Source: NS-12 sp045403215
GTDB lineage: Bacteria; Nitrospirota; Nitrospiria; Nitrospirales; NS-4
DNA: 19,784 nt
Assembly (NCBI GenBank): GCA_045403215.1
Contig: JAXIOW010000152.1
Location: forward strand, 1 to 19,784
Direction: 5' to 3'
Position numbers and translations under genes: made by a program
Shown here: positions 8,009-15,693 of the stretch, in pieces
Layout: every line of letters starts with the position of its first letter
How positions within the stretch are numbered: the stretch's first letter is position 1
Notes under the pieces: model-generated
The model's input: only the letters and a program-made list of their open reading frames with translations
What the model was told of the DNA's origin: nothing
The model's database searches: none

Positions 8009-9478
8009 TTGTCCAGATACCTTACACCTCCGTCCACGGGACGCTGGGGTCCCGTCCTCCTCGTACTGCTTTCCTTCACGGCCGTCTCCGCCTGCGCACA
8101 CGGGCTTCCCTACGCACGCATCGATCGCGCGCTAGAGGACGGCAATCCCGCCGAAGGGGTGGAAGTCCTCGAAAAGGCTCAGGACGTCTATGGAAGCAAG
8201 AGCGCCGCGCTGTATCTCATGGATAAAGGGATGGTCCAGTACCTGGCCGGCCGTTACACCGACAGCATCCAGTCCCTGTCCGCGGCCGAGGCGCTGACCG
8301 AGGACCTCTACACCGCGCGGATCCACACAGAGGTCGAAGCTTTTCTCACATCAGACAACGCCCTGCCGTATGAAGGGGAGGCATTTGAGAAGGTGCTGTT
8401 GAACGTGTACCTGGCCATGAACTATGTCCGTCTCGGGCTGTGGGACGACGCGCTCGTCGAGGCACGCAAGGTGGACCACAAGCTCACCGTGCTAGCCGAT
8501 CGAACTCAAAAGCGCATGACCTACACGGAAGACGCGCTGGCCCGCTATCTGAGCGGGATACTCTACGAAGCCACCGGGGATCTGAGCAATGCCTTCGTCG
8601 CGTACCGGCTGGCGCTGGAAGCGTTCCAGGACTACCGAAAGAGCTACGGCACTGCCGTGCCGGACCTCGTCCGTCAGGACCTGCTGCGCGTGACCGAGGC
8701 GCTCGGACTCAACCAAGAACACCAGGAGTACCGGGAGGCGTTTCCCGGCGTCACGTGGCAGGCGGAGTCGGCATCGCAGTCGGACGGCGAGCTGGTGTAC
8801 ATCACCCACGCGGGTCGGGCACCCATCAAGCGCGACCTTCTCATAGACGTCCCGTTCAGCCTTGCCGCGCTCACCTTAGTTCTGGCCACGAAACGGTATG
8901 ACCGGTATTCGTACTCGAGTGATCATCGCGTGGCGGAGAGCATCCTCTACGGATTGACCGGCAGAGTGATGAGATTGGCGGTGCCCAAGTTCGTGCCGCG
9001 TCCTTCGCATATTGCCTACACCGAAGCAATAGTCGCCAATGGGGTCATCCGGTATACCAGCCGCTCAGCTTTAATGGAAGACATCACGGCGATCGCCGTA
9101 AAGGACCTCGACGATCGGCTCCTCAGAACGACGGTCAAGGCGGTGGCGCGCGCGGCCTGGAAATTCGCTCTCGCGGAAGCTGTACGGGTAGGGGTGCGTA
9201 GTTCAATCAGTGACAAGGATGCCGGGGCGGTTGCCGGTGCCATCGCTGGCGCGGTGGCGCACATGATCGCCGTCGCATCGGAGGAAGCGGACAAGCGGAG
9301 CTGGGCGACCCTCCCAGACCGCATCTTCATCGGGCGACTGAAGGTCCCGCCCGGGACCTATGACGTGGAGCTTCGCCACATCGGGACGCATGGGGGTGTG
9401 GTGGCCTCGCAGGTCCTCAAGGGCGTCACCATCACCGAACGGCGCAAACAGTTTGTCAGCACGAGGGTCTTACAATGA
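8009..9478 (+). CDS. TPR-like lipoprotein, COG3014-like
   Basis: About 489 residues from TTG 8009, 14 bases after the lpoB-like stop. This start puts a positively charged head and hydrophobic stretch before the lipobox V-S-A-C (Cys29). The frame is open back to TTG 7937, which would bury the signal behind 24 extra residues. No convincing Shine-Dalgarno supports either. Residues ~35-270 are helical, Ala/Leu-rich and TPR-like (for example YLAGRYTDSIQSLSAAEAL and YLSGILYEATGDLSNAFVAY). The C-terminal half contains ESILYGLTG, VPRPSHIAYTEA and a glycine-zipper-like run G-A-V-A-G-A-I-A-G-A-V-A near 406-417, then a beta-rich end with PPGTYDVEL. Placement in COG3014 is by overall look. The function is unknown; a cell-envelope complex with the neighbouring lipoproteins is inferred. 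It ends in ATGA with the next gene. Confidence 0.75.
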   Translation: MSRYLTPPSTGRWGPVLLVLLSFTAVSACAHGLPYARIDRALEDGNPAEGVEVLEKAQDVYGSKSAALYLMDKGMVQYLAGRYTDSIQSLSAAEALTEDLYTARIHTEVEAFLTSDNALPYEGEAFEKVLLNVYLAMNYVRLGLWDDALVEARKVDHKLTVLADRTQKRMTYTEDALARYLSGILYEATGDLSNAFVAYRLALEAFQDYRKSYGTAVPDLVRQDLLRVTEALGLNQEHQEYREAFPGVTWQAESASQSDGELVYITHAGRAPIKRDLLIDVPFSLAALTLVLATKRYDRYSYSSDHRVAESILYGLTGRVMRLAVPKFVPRPSHIAYTEAIVANGVIRYTSRSALMEDITAIAVKDLDDRLLRTTVKAVARAAWKFALAEAVRVGVRSSISDKDAGAVAGAIAGAVAHMIAVASEEADKRSWATLPDRIFIGRLKVPPGTYDVELRHIGTHGGVVASQVLKGVTITERRKQFVSTRVLQ

Positions 9479-10581
9479 AAACGGGGACAGGCTACTTTTC
9501 CGTCATCTCCCCTTTCTTAATCTTCGCATTTCTTCTCTCCGCCTGCGCCGGTTCCCCGAAGCCGCCGGACTGGGTCACCGGGACCAAGACCGCAGCCTAT
9601 CCGAATGAACAGTTCTTGATCGGCGTGGGGCAGGCAGACTCGAGGCCGGTGGCGGAGGAACGCGCCTATGCGGCGATCTCCCGGATCTTCCAAGTGGAAG
9701 TGATAAGCCAGTCCAAGGATTGGGAATCCTACCTGAGCCTGGAGAAAAAGGGGGACGTCCAGACCGAGCGGAAACTGGTCGTGGACACGATGACGAAGGT
9801 CTCCACCGATAAGCTGCTGGAGAACGTGAAGATCGCCGAAACTTGGCAGGACGCAAAGACCGGCCTCTGCTCTGCGCTGGCCGTCATGGATCGCGGAGTC
9901 GCGCGCGTGTCTCTGACAGGCCGGGTCGCGGAACTGGACGAGGCGATCGCCCATGATGTGAAAGAGGCCCGCACGGCGACGGACAAGCTCACGAAGATCC
10001 GAGGGCTCAGGCGCGCGATCCGGACCCACATCGCCCGGGACACGTACTACAGCGACCTACGGGTCGTGAGCGGCGGCAAGGGAATGCCGTCAGAATACTC
10101 CGTGCCAGGGCTGACGAGGGAACTGGACAAGTTCCTGAAAGAAAGCGTGGTCGTAACGGTCGAGGTCAAGGGCGACCAGGCCGATGCCGTGCGGCAGGCC
10201 ATCATGGAGGGGCTCGTGCGCGAAGGGCTGCCGGTGACCGCGCGCAATTCTCAGCCGGCAGCAGGAGAAGCCGGCAACGCAGATCTGTTAATCAGAGGCG
10301 AGGCTCGTCTCTGGCCCATCGAGGTGCCAGACCCGAGGTTTCGCTATGTCCGGTGGTGCGCCGACTTCGTCGTGCTGAGCCAGAGCGACCAGCGGGTGGT
10401 CGGAAGTATCGCCCGCTCCGGCCGCGAAGGTCACTTGAACTACCCGGAAGCCTCCAACCGCGCCCTCAAGGTCCTCCAGCAGGTAGTCTCCTCCGCCCTC
10501 GCCAAGAACCTCGCCGAGCACATCTACGGCGACCCGCCATCCGACGCCACTCCTGAACCCGCCGCCTGTCCGAAGTCATAA
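9475..10581 (+). CDS. LPP20-like lipoprotein with extra C-terminal domain
   Basis: A 368-residue lipoprotein whose ATG overlaps the previous stop by four bases. The signal ends L-L-S-A-C with Cys24; +2 is Ala, fitting outer-membrane sorting. The first mature part (PPDWVTGTKTAAYPNEQFLIGVGQ, then EERAYAAISRIFQVEV) is a clear LPP20 pattern to about residue 150. A second domain follows from about 215 to 355, alternating strands and helices (VVVTVEVKGDQADAV, ADLLIRGEARLWPI, YVRWCADFVVLSQ). It resembles the nucleotide-free alpha/beta domains of other periplasmic lipoproteins, but I cannot name it. The end is Pro-rich (DPPSDATPEPA). It is the last gene of the operon, with only 13 bases to the convergent permease gene. 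It is roughly twice the length of the LPP20 protein that opens the operon. Confidence 0.78.
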   Translation: MKTGTGYFSVISPFLIFAFLLSACAGSPKPPDWVTGTKTAAYPNEQFLIGVGQADSRPVAEERAYAAISRIFQVEVISQSKDWESYLSLEKKGDVQTERKLVVDTMTKVSTDKLLENVKIAETWQDAKTGLCSALAVMDRGVARVSLTGRVAELDEAIAHDVKEARTATDKLTKIRGLRRAIRTHIARDTYYSDLRVVSGGKGMPSEYSVPGLTRELDKFLKESVVVTVEVKGDQADAVRQAIMEGLVREGLPVTARNSQPAAGEAGNADLLIRGEARLWPIEVPDPRFRYVRWCADFVVLSQSDQRVVGSIARSGREGHLNYPEASNRALKVLQQVVSSALAKNLAEHIYGDPPSDATPEPAACPKS

Positions 10582-10594
10582 CTGCCTCGCGTAC

Positions 10595-11689
10595 CTAGGT
10601 TGTCCTTGTTGGCGGTGGAGGAGGCAGGTCGGTCAGGTACTCCTCACGGTAGATCTGGATCGTGGTCAGCAGGATCGCGAGGAGGATCGGCCCGAGGAAC
10701 AGCCCGATCAGGCCATACGCGGCAAGGCCGCCGAGGATGCTGAAGAAGAGGAAGAGCACCGGGAGCTTAGCCCCCTTCCCGATGAGCAGCGGCCTCAACA
10801 CACTGTCCACCATCGTCACCCCGCCTGCCCCCCACGCGAGCATTGCAATCCCTTTCCACATCGGCCCTACCATGAACAGGTAGAGGGCGACCGGCCCCCA
10901 TACCAGCGCCGTACCCCCGAAGGGCAACGGGGCCAGGACGATGGTGAACGCCATCAGAAAGACCGGAAAGGGCACGTCGAGGACCGCATAGGCGAGCCCC
11001 GCGAGCAGCCCCTGCACGATCGCCGTGATCACGATCCCCTTGACCACCGCCGTGATGGTCTGATCCAGCCGCGAAAAGATCTTCTCCTTGTGCGCGTCGT
11101 CAAGCGGAATCACCCGATAGAGACCTTGGAACAGCCGTTTCCCGTCTTTGAAGAAAAAGAACAGCGCGATGACGATCACCAAGAAGTTGACGGCCAGCAG
11201 GAAGGCGTTTTTGACCAGGTCGGTCAGTTGCTCGATGATGAACCCGCTCATGGCCTTCGCGCTTTGCAACAGAAAGGCTTCGACGTTCGCTTTAGACCCG
11301 ACGAGCTTTTGGATCATCTGCTGCACACGACTTGTGCCGAGCAAGGGAAGCTTGGCCAGTTCGTCCGGCAGGCGCTTCACGCCGCCCGACTGGATCCAGG
11401 TGTTGATGGCGTCGTAGCCGTTGCCGGTTTCCTGGACGAGCAGGAAGGTGAACAAGACCACCGGCGCCACGATCAACGCGACGATCCCCACTGTCAACAG
11501 CACGGCCGACGCGACTTCGCGCCCCCGGAGCAGGCCTGCCAGCCGGGTGTGCAGGGGAAAGGTGACGTGGGCCAGGATCACCGCCCACAGCAGTGGGCGA
11601 AGAAACGGGCTGAAAACCTCGGCAAGCTGGTAGAGCAGAACCAGCAGGACCCCGAGGAAACCGAGGACGAACAACTGCTGGCGTGTCAT
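10595..11689 (-). CDS. AI-2E family (PF01594-type) membrane permease
   Basis: A 364-residue membrane protein. The ATG at 11689 shares ATGA with the stop of the helicase RecA1 gene. The open frame continues to 11908, but the extra 73 residues are Pro/His-rich shadow of the helicase. Hydrophobic segments occur at about 6-24, 27-45, 58-84, 160-182 and several after 225. The signature PFGGTALVWGPVALYL and the C-terminal ILGGLAAYGLIGLFLGPILLA are typical of the AI-2E/PerM family. Members have been linked to autoinducer-2 export or to Na+/H+ exchange, and substrates are usually unknown. The tail PPPPPTRTT is presumably cytoplasmic. Third gene of the helicase operon; the link to a helicase has no obvious functional reason. 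Confidence 0.88.
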   Translation of the reverse strand: MTRQQLFVLGFLGVLLVLLYQLAEVFSPFLRPLLWAVILAHVTFPLHTRLAGLLRGREVASAVLLTVGIVALIVAPVVLFTFLLVQETGNGYDAINTWIQSGGVKRLPDELAKLPLLGTSRVQQMIQKLVGSKANVEAFLLQSAKAMSGFIIEQLTDLVKNAFLLAVNFLVIVIALFFFFKDGKRLFQGLYRVIPLDDAHKEKIFSRLDQTITAVVKGIVITAIVQGLLAGLAYAVLDVPFPVFLMAFTIVLAPLPFGGTALVWGPVALYLFMVGPMWKGIAMLAWGAGGVTMVDSVLRPLLIGKGAKLPVLFLFFSILGGLAAYGLIGLFLGPILLAILLTTIQIYREEYLTDLPPPPPTRTT

Positions 11690-12705
11690 CCGGAGCGCCT
11701 GGTGTACAAGGTGTCCTCTTCGAACATGGTGAAGAGGCGCTTGGCTTCCGGGTGCAGGACGGCCTGCGAGGGGGACGGCGGCATGGTGACCGTCCGGAAC
11801 AACGGCGTCAGCTTGCCGTTGGGATGGAGGTAGCCGGCCCGCAACGGGACCGATCGGTGCTGGTGGCGGACGAGGTGGCACGGAGTCGGGCGGATGTTGG
11901 TCAGCCATGCGGCAAGCTCGTGCGGATTGCCGATCGAGGCCGAGAGCAGGAGAAGCCTGGCCTGGGAGGGGCAGAAGATGATCGTCTCTTCCCAGACGAC
12001 CCCGCGCTCCGGGTCGGCCAGGAACTGGCTCTCGTCGATGATGACAAGCCCCAGGGTGTCCAGGCGAACGTCGATCTCGCCCCCCGCCGCGTCGTAGAGG
12101 AGGTTCCGAAGTATTTCCGTCGTCATGATCAGGATCGGCGCGATGGGGTTGTCGCGCCGGTCGCCGGTGATGATGCCGACGAACTCCGGCCCGAAGATCT
12201 TGCAGAACTCGGTGTACTTCGTGTTCGACAGGGCCTTGAGCGGCGAGGTATAGACAACGGTCCGGTCCTCGTGCATGGCGCGGCGGGTCGCCTCGACGGC
12301 GACGTAGGTCTTGCCGCTGCCGGTCGGGACGCTCACGATCACGTCACCCCGTTCCAGCGCCTCCACGGCTTCCACCTGCCAGTCATCCGGCACGAAGGGG
12401 CGCTGCTCCGGCACCCCGATCCCATCCAGAAGCGCGCGCAAGTCGGCCGGCTTTTCCAATTTGTGTTCGGAGGACGCCTCGCGCGCCGCCGCCGGGACTG
12501 CGGCCAGCGCCAGCTGCTCGGCCTGGTGGGTACGAATTGCCGCCTCAATGCGCGCGATGTCGGCCTCGGCGCCCGCCATAATCGTGTGAATGAGCCGGCG
12601 CTTCCCCATCCGCAACGCCGGGGGGCCGGCGATGGCACGCCCCAGCCGGCGCAGCAGCCGGAAGGGGAGATCGGCCAACGCCCGTTCCAGTTCGTCACGC
12701 GTCAC
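11686..12705 (-). CDS. Ski2-like helicase, N-terminal (RecA1) half encoded as separate gene
   Basis: A 339-residue protein beginning at GTG 12705, overlapping the upstream gene by four bases (GTGA). After a helical ~95-residue lead come a Q-motif-like D-W-Q-V-E-A (Gln110), Walker A V-P-T-G-S-G-K-T (126-133), Ia SPLKALSN (154-161), TTEILRN (195-201), motif II D-E-S-Q (224-227) with LADPERGVVWEE after it, and motif III S-A-S (255-257). The protein then stops, without motifs IV-VI. The order and wording match the first RecA domain of Ski2/Mtr4/HelY-type helicases, where motif II is normally DEVH-like and III is SAT. The missing second domain is encoded immediately upstream, so the two products probably assemble into one RNA (or DNA) helicase. 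The split seems deliberate rather than a sequencing frameshift because the halves are in swapped order. Confidence 0.9.
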   Translation of the reverse strand: MTRDELERALADLPFRLLRRLGRAIAGPPALRMGKRRLIHTIMAGAEADIARIEAAIRTHQAEQLALAAVPAAAREASSEHKLEKPADLRALLDGIGVPEQRPFVPDDWQVEAVEALERGDVIVSVPTGSGKTYVAVEATRRAMHEDRTVVYTSPLKALSNTKYTEFCKIFGPEFVGIITGDRRDNPIAPILIMTTEILRNLLYDAAGGEIDVRLDTLGLVIIDESQFLADPERGVVWEETIIFCPSQARLLLLSASIGNPHELAAWLTNIRPTPCHLVRHQHRSVPLRAGYLHPNGKLTPLFRTVTMPPSPSQAVLHPEAKRLFTMFEEDTLYTRRSG

Positions 12706-14558
12706 GGCAGTTCCTCCAACACGCCACGCCGGATGCGGCTCAGGGCTTCCGCCGCCACTGTGGCCAGGTCCTGATGCGTGGCTTGCAGCGAATGGACCTG
12801 GGAGAGGTATTCGAGCGTGCGTGACAAGAGCCGGTAGATATCGCCCTCGGCCATCGACGTGGAGCGGCAGAGCTGCGCCCAGGTCACGGTGGTGTCGCCC
12901 ACCCAGCGCTCGGCCAACCCGCCGACATCGACGCGTAGCAGCGGCGGATCATCGTACGGAGCCAGCGCCTCTGCCATCCGGCGCGCCGTGGCCACGAGGT
13001 TTGCCAGCGCCGTGGTAATGCGCGGGAAGGAGGCCGGACGATCGTTCTCGTAGGCGATACAGGCCATCAGGCCCGCCAGCGTCGCGGGCGTGACACCTTT
13101 GAACGCCTGCGCGCGGATCAGCTCGGTGATCAACAGCGAGAAGTCGATCCGGATCAGCCTGGCCCATTCGCCGTCCGCGGTCAGTTTGAACGCGGGGTCC
13201 AGATACCCGAGGTCCTGGAGGATCTCGGCGCGCTCCTGGAACTTATGCCAGAGCCCGGTGCGCAGCGACTGCACGGTCCGCGTGTTGTGCAGCCACTCCT
13301 GCTTCACCGTGTTGGCGGCCTTGAACTCCTTGGCGCAGGTCGGCCGGCAGGGGCAGGTGGGGCAGGGGAAGAGGTCGCCGAGACTCTTCACTAGTTCGCC
13401 TTCCCCTTCGTCCGGTGCCGGTGGAACCGTCAGGACGGGCAGGTGCTTCGGCAGGTCCTCAAGCTGCTGGGCCAGCCAGGACAAGGCCTCGGGAGTCGCC
13501 CAGGGGAACGCCGGCGCCGGGGCGAAGTCAACGGCGCGGTCGATCACGCCCAGGATGTCCGCGACCGGCGACTCCGCCACCACGCCGCCCTTCCGGAGGA
13601 CGGTCACCATCTCGTGGCGCTGGCCCCGGCTCCGGTAACGCCGGAGCACAATCCCCCGGAACCGTGGAAAGGCCACGACCCGCCCTGGTGTGAGGTAGGG
13701 GAGCCGCGCCCGGACCTCCGGCGGATGGTGGCGCCGCGCCTGGAGCTTCATGGCCGTCTGCCGCGTGGCGTGGTCGTAGGCGCTCCACTGCGTCAGCCAG
13801 TCGGAGCACTCGCGTGGCTGGTAGGACTCCAGCTTCGCGTGCAGCTTCTCGATGCGGTGCTCCAGGTGAGCGGCCTGGGCGTTCATCTGGTACTGCGCGA
13901 AGCTCTTCGCGAGGATGGACTGGATGTGATCCAGCGGATGCGCCTTGAGCAGGTTGAGGACCATCGGATAGGCGATGATGAACTGGCTGTCTACGGGCTC
14001 AGGGCGGCCGGTAAGTCCGCGAATCAAGACGCCGAGGTCCATGTACGGGGAGGGCGTGACGATGGCGAACCCTACGCTGTCCTTGCCGCGGCGGCCCGCC
14101 CGCCCGGAGATCTGGGCCACCTCCGCAATCGTCAGGTCGGTGAAGTCCTGGTCGCGCCGCACGCCCGACTGCGTGAGCACGACGGTGCGCGCGGGAAAGT
14201 CCACGCCAGCCGCCAGGGTCGTGGTCGCAAAGACGGCGTCGAGGCGCCCGCGCCGCATCAGCTCTTCGATGGCGATCTTCCAGGACGGGAGGTGTCCCGC
14301 GTGGTGGGCAGCCACGCCGCAGGTGGTCACCGTCTTCCGCAGCGGATGATCGTGCAGGCTCGGGTAGGTGGCGGTCAGCTCGTCCAGGATCTCGGTGATG
14401 CTCTCCTGGCGCGCGGGCGGCAAGGGGTCGGTCGCGTGCTCGAACGCCTGGAGGGCCTCGTCGCAGGATCGCCGGGACGTCAGAAAGACGATCGCGGGCG
14501 TCAGCGACTTCTGGCGCAGGACCGTGATGAGGTGAACCGGATGGATTGAAGGGGGCAT
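12702..14558 (-). CDS. Ski2-like helicase, RecA2 plus C-terminal half encoded as separate gene
   Basis: A 618-residue protein starting at ATG 14558 (an in-frame TAG is two codons upstream). It begins at the inter-domain linker and carries motif IV (AIVFLTSRRSCDEAL, about 22-36), a V-like segment FATTTLAAGVDFPARTVV (110-127) and motif VI QISGRAGRRG (149-158), followed by winged-helix and helical-bundle regions, a beta-rich stretch near 285-335, a cysteine cluster C-P-T-C-P-C-R-P-T-C (399-408) and a DSHCT-like C-terminus from about 430. It has no Walker A or DExH, so alone it cannot bind ATP normally; those motifs are in the following gene. The cysteine cluster may bind zinc or an Fe-S cluster. 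It is transcribed first, from an apparent extended -10 promoter only 15 bases away. Confidence 0.9.
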   Translation of the reverse strand: MPPSIHPVHLITVLRQKSLTPAIVFLTSRRSCDEALQAFEHATDPLPPARQESITEILDELTATYPSLHDHPLRKTVTTCGVAAHHAGHLPSWKIAIEELMRRGRLDAVFATTTLAAGVDFPARTVVLTQSGVRRDQDFTDLTIAEVAQISGRAGRRGKDSVGFAIVTPSPYMDLGVLIRGLTGRPEPVDSQFIIAYPMVLNLLKAHPLDHIQSILAKSFAQYQMNAQAAHLEHRIEKLHAKLESYQPRECSDWLTQWSAYDHATRQTAMKLQARRHHPPEVRARLPYLTPGRVVAFPRFRGIVLRRYRSRGQRHEMVTVLRKGGVVAESPVADILGVIDRAVDFAPAPAFPWATPEALSWLAQQLEDLPKHLPVLTVPPAPDEGEGELVKSLGDLFPCPTCPCRPTCAKEFKAANTVKQEWLHNTRTVQSLRTGLWHKFQERAEILQDLGYLDPAFKLTADGEWARLIRIDFSLLITELIRAQAFKGVTPATLAGLMACIAYENDRPASFPRITTALANLVATARRMAEALAPYDDPPLLRVDVGGLAERWVGDTTVTWAQLCRSTSMAEGDIYRLLSRTLEYLSQVHSLQATHQDLATVAAEALSRIRRGVLEELP

Positions 14559-14573
14559 ACGCTATCGGTGTGT

Positions 14574-14582
14574 ATTGTAGCA
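14574..14582 (-). promoter_or_regulatory. Extended -10 promoter of the helicase operon
   Basis: The minus strand reads TGC-TACAAT, an extended -10 element, but no acceptable -35 lies 16-18 bases upstream. The predicted start is only about 8 bases before the ATG at 14558, and no Shine-Dalgarno is present, so the transcript may be nearly leaderless. Confidence 0.5.
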
Positions 14583-14607
14583 CACAGGCCGGGAATGGCC
14601 GCAGAGA

Positions 14608-14624
14608 GCGCCGCTGGTCGGCGC
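14608..14624. other. 6-bp GC hairpin between two minus-strand operons
   Basis: GCGCCG and CGGCGC form a perfect 6-base stem around a 5-base loop, 25 bases beyond the stop of the DUF2628 gene. There is no U-run after it, so it may only weakly end or process the transcript; the placement fits a boundary between that operon and the helicase promoter. Confidence 0.3.
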
Positions 14625-14648
14625 GAGAGCGGTCGCGACGGACAGGCG

Positions 14649-15239
14649 CTAGGCAGGCGCGCCGGACGATGGGGGCTTGACCGGCGCGGGGGCCTCCATG
14701 ATCCCCGCCGCGATGGCCACGGCCGTCAGGCCGATACCCAGCCACCACACGTACGGCTGGATGCCTCCGGCATCCGCAATGAGGCGGTCGCGCGCCGCTT
14801 CATCCAAGCCGGCCCGCTGCTCGATCAAGGCCAACGACAGCTTGATGTGCATGTAATAGAGGTAGTTGGCGGCGACGGCGGCGAACACGTTCCAGATCAC
14901 CACGCCCACCAGTCCGGCCCCCAAGACCATAGGCAAGAGCCCGCCGAGGAGAAACACGCCGGCGTGCATGTACATCTTGCGATACAGGTACCAGAGCCAG
15001 CCGACGCCGAACGCCGGCCAGTGCCAGGTCGGGGCAAACCGCTCCCGTTCCCCCTCGCGAAACAGCCGGAAGCGTTCGAGGTAATAGTCCGCGCGCGGGC
15101 CGATGAACTTTCGCCACAACGCCATTTCCGTCAGCAGGGAAGCCGCCGGCGCGGTGCCGCCGACGGAAAGCGGCTGTCCGCAACGGCTGCAGTACGCCGC
15201 GTCCGGCGTATTCTGATTGGTGCAGCGGGGACAGGTCAT
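14649..15239 (-). CDS. Zinc-ribbon DUF2628 membrane protein
   Basis: A 196-residue protein. It opens with a zinc ribbon, C-P-R-C (Cys3, Cys6) and C-S-R-C (Cys17, Cys20) ending GQPL, which fixes the start at ATG 15239 rather than the open-frame start at 15347. A DUF2628-like part follows: ALWRKFIGPRADYYLERF, then FAPTWHWPAFGVGWLWYLYRKMY and two or three membrane helices (about 95-140 and 170-188). Proteins of this build are common next to envelope genes, but the function is unknown. The ribbon may be a cytoplasmic docking part. The leader of 13 bases after the previous stop shows no clear Shine-Dalgarno, so it is probably translated by coupling. Last of three small genes on this strand. Confidence 0.82.
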   Translation of the reverse strand: MTCPRCTNQNTPDAAYCSRCGQPLSVGGTAPAASLLTEMALWRKFIGPRADYYLERFRLFREGERERFAPTWHWPAFGVGWLWYLYRKMYMHAGVFLLGGLLPMVLGAGLVGVVIWNVFAAVAANYLYYMHIKLSLALIEQRAGLDEAARDRLIADAGGIQPYVWWLGIGLTAVAIAAGIMEAPAPVKPPSSGAPA

Positions 15240-15252
15240 GCGTGCGGAGCGA

Positions 15253-15672
15253 TCAGGAAGATTCCGGTGCAGTCCCTTGAGGAGGGGATGACGGCGTCCC
15301 AGTGGGTGCGGCAGGGGCGCGGGTACCCGTTGCTCCGTCCGATGCAACGGGTGATGGGCCCCCTCCCGCCGGAGACGTTGTCGCAGCCACAGGCTTAGGC
15401 GGGGCCGGCTTCTCAGCCTTGATGCCGCTGTTCCAGTAAGGCCCTTCGTAGGCTCCGTCGGCTGGCACCGCGGCCTTGAGGTTCAGTTCGTAATTGCCGG
15501 CCGCTTTGTTGACGGTCGCGCCCACTCCCACGACATGGCGCCATTCCGGCAGCCGCGTGCTGATCCGGCACTCTCCGTTCTCCAGTGTCTCCATGTACAG
15601 GGCCACAGGATTGCCGCGCGCGCCGTTCGGCCAGAACTGGACGGTGCCGACGAACTCAAACTTTTGTGTCAT
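15253..15672 (-). CDS. Small protein with beta-rich domain and low-complexity tail
   Basis: A 139-residue protein with an AGGA ribosome site 5-6 bases before the ATG. The first ~80 residues are strand-rich (KFEFVGTVQFWPNG, ECRISTRLPEWRHVVGVGATV, YELNLKAAVP) and look like one compact domain. From about residue 88 the chain is almost wholly Ala, Pro, Thr, Ser and Gly and surely disordered. There is no signal peptide or membrane segment. I do not recognise the family. It lies 21 bases after the 143-residue gene and 13 before the zinc-ribbon gene, as if the three are one transcript. Length and codon pattern support a real gene; function is unknown. Confidence 0.65.
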   Translation of the reverse strand: MTQKFEFVGTVQFWPNGARGNPVALYMETLENGECRISTRLPEWRHVVGVGATVNKAAGNYELNLKAAVPADGAYEGPYWNSGIKAEKPAPPKPVAATTSPAGGGPSPVASDGATGTRAPAAPTGTPSSPPQGTAPESS

Positions 15673-15693
15673 CAGAATCCTGCGAGGGTTCTC

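Noticed and set aside
11690..11908. N-terminal extension of the AI-2E permease
   Set aside because: Pro/His-rich and fully inside the helicase gene; ATG 11689 starts the first membrane helix.
12690..12720. Helicase split explained as a sequencing frameshift
   Set aside because: A frameshift would keep the N-terminal half upstream; here the halves are in reverse order with a clean GTGA overlap.
13443..14549. Open frame of 368 codons opposite the helicase RecA2 gene, and a similar 363-codon one at 11683-12774
   Set aside because: Both are antisense shadows of certain helicase motifs and have the same low-information Arg/Gly/Pro/Val composition.
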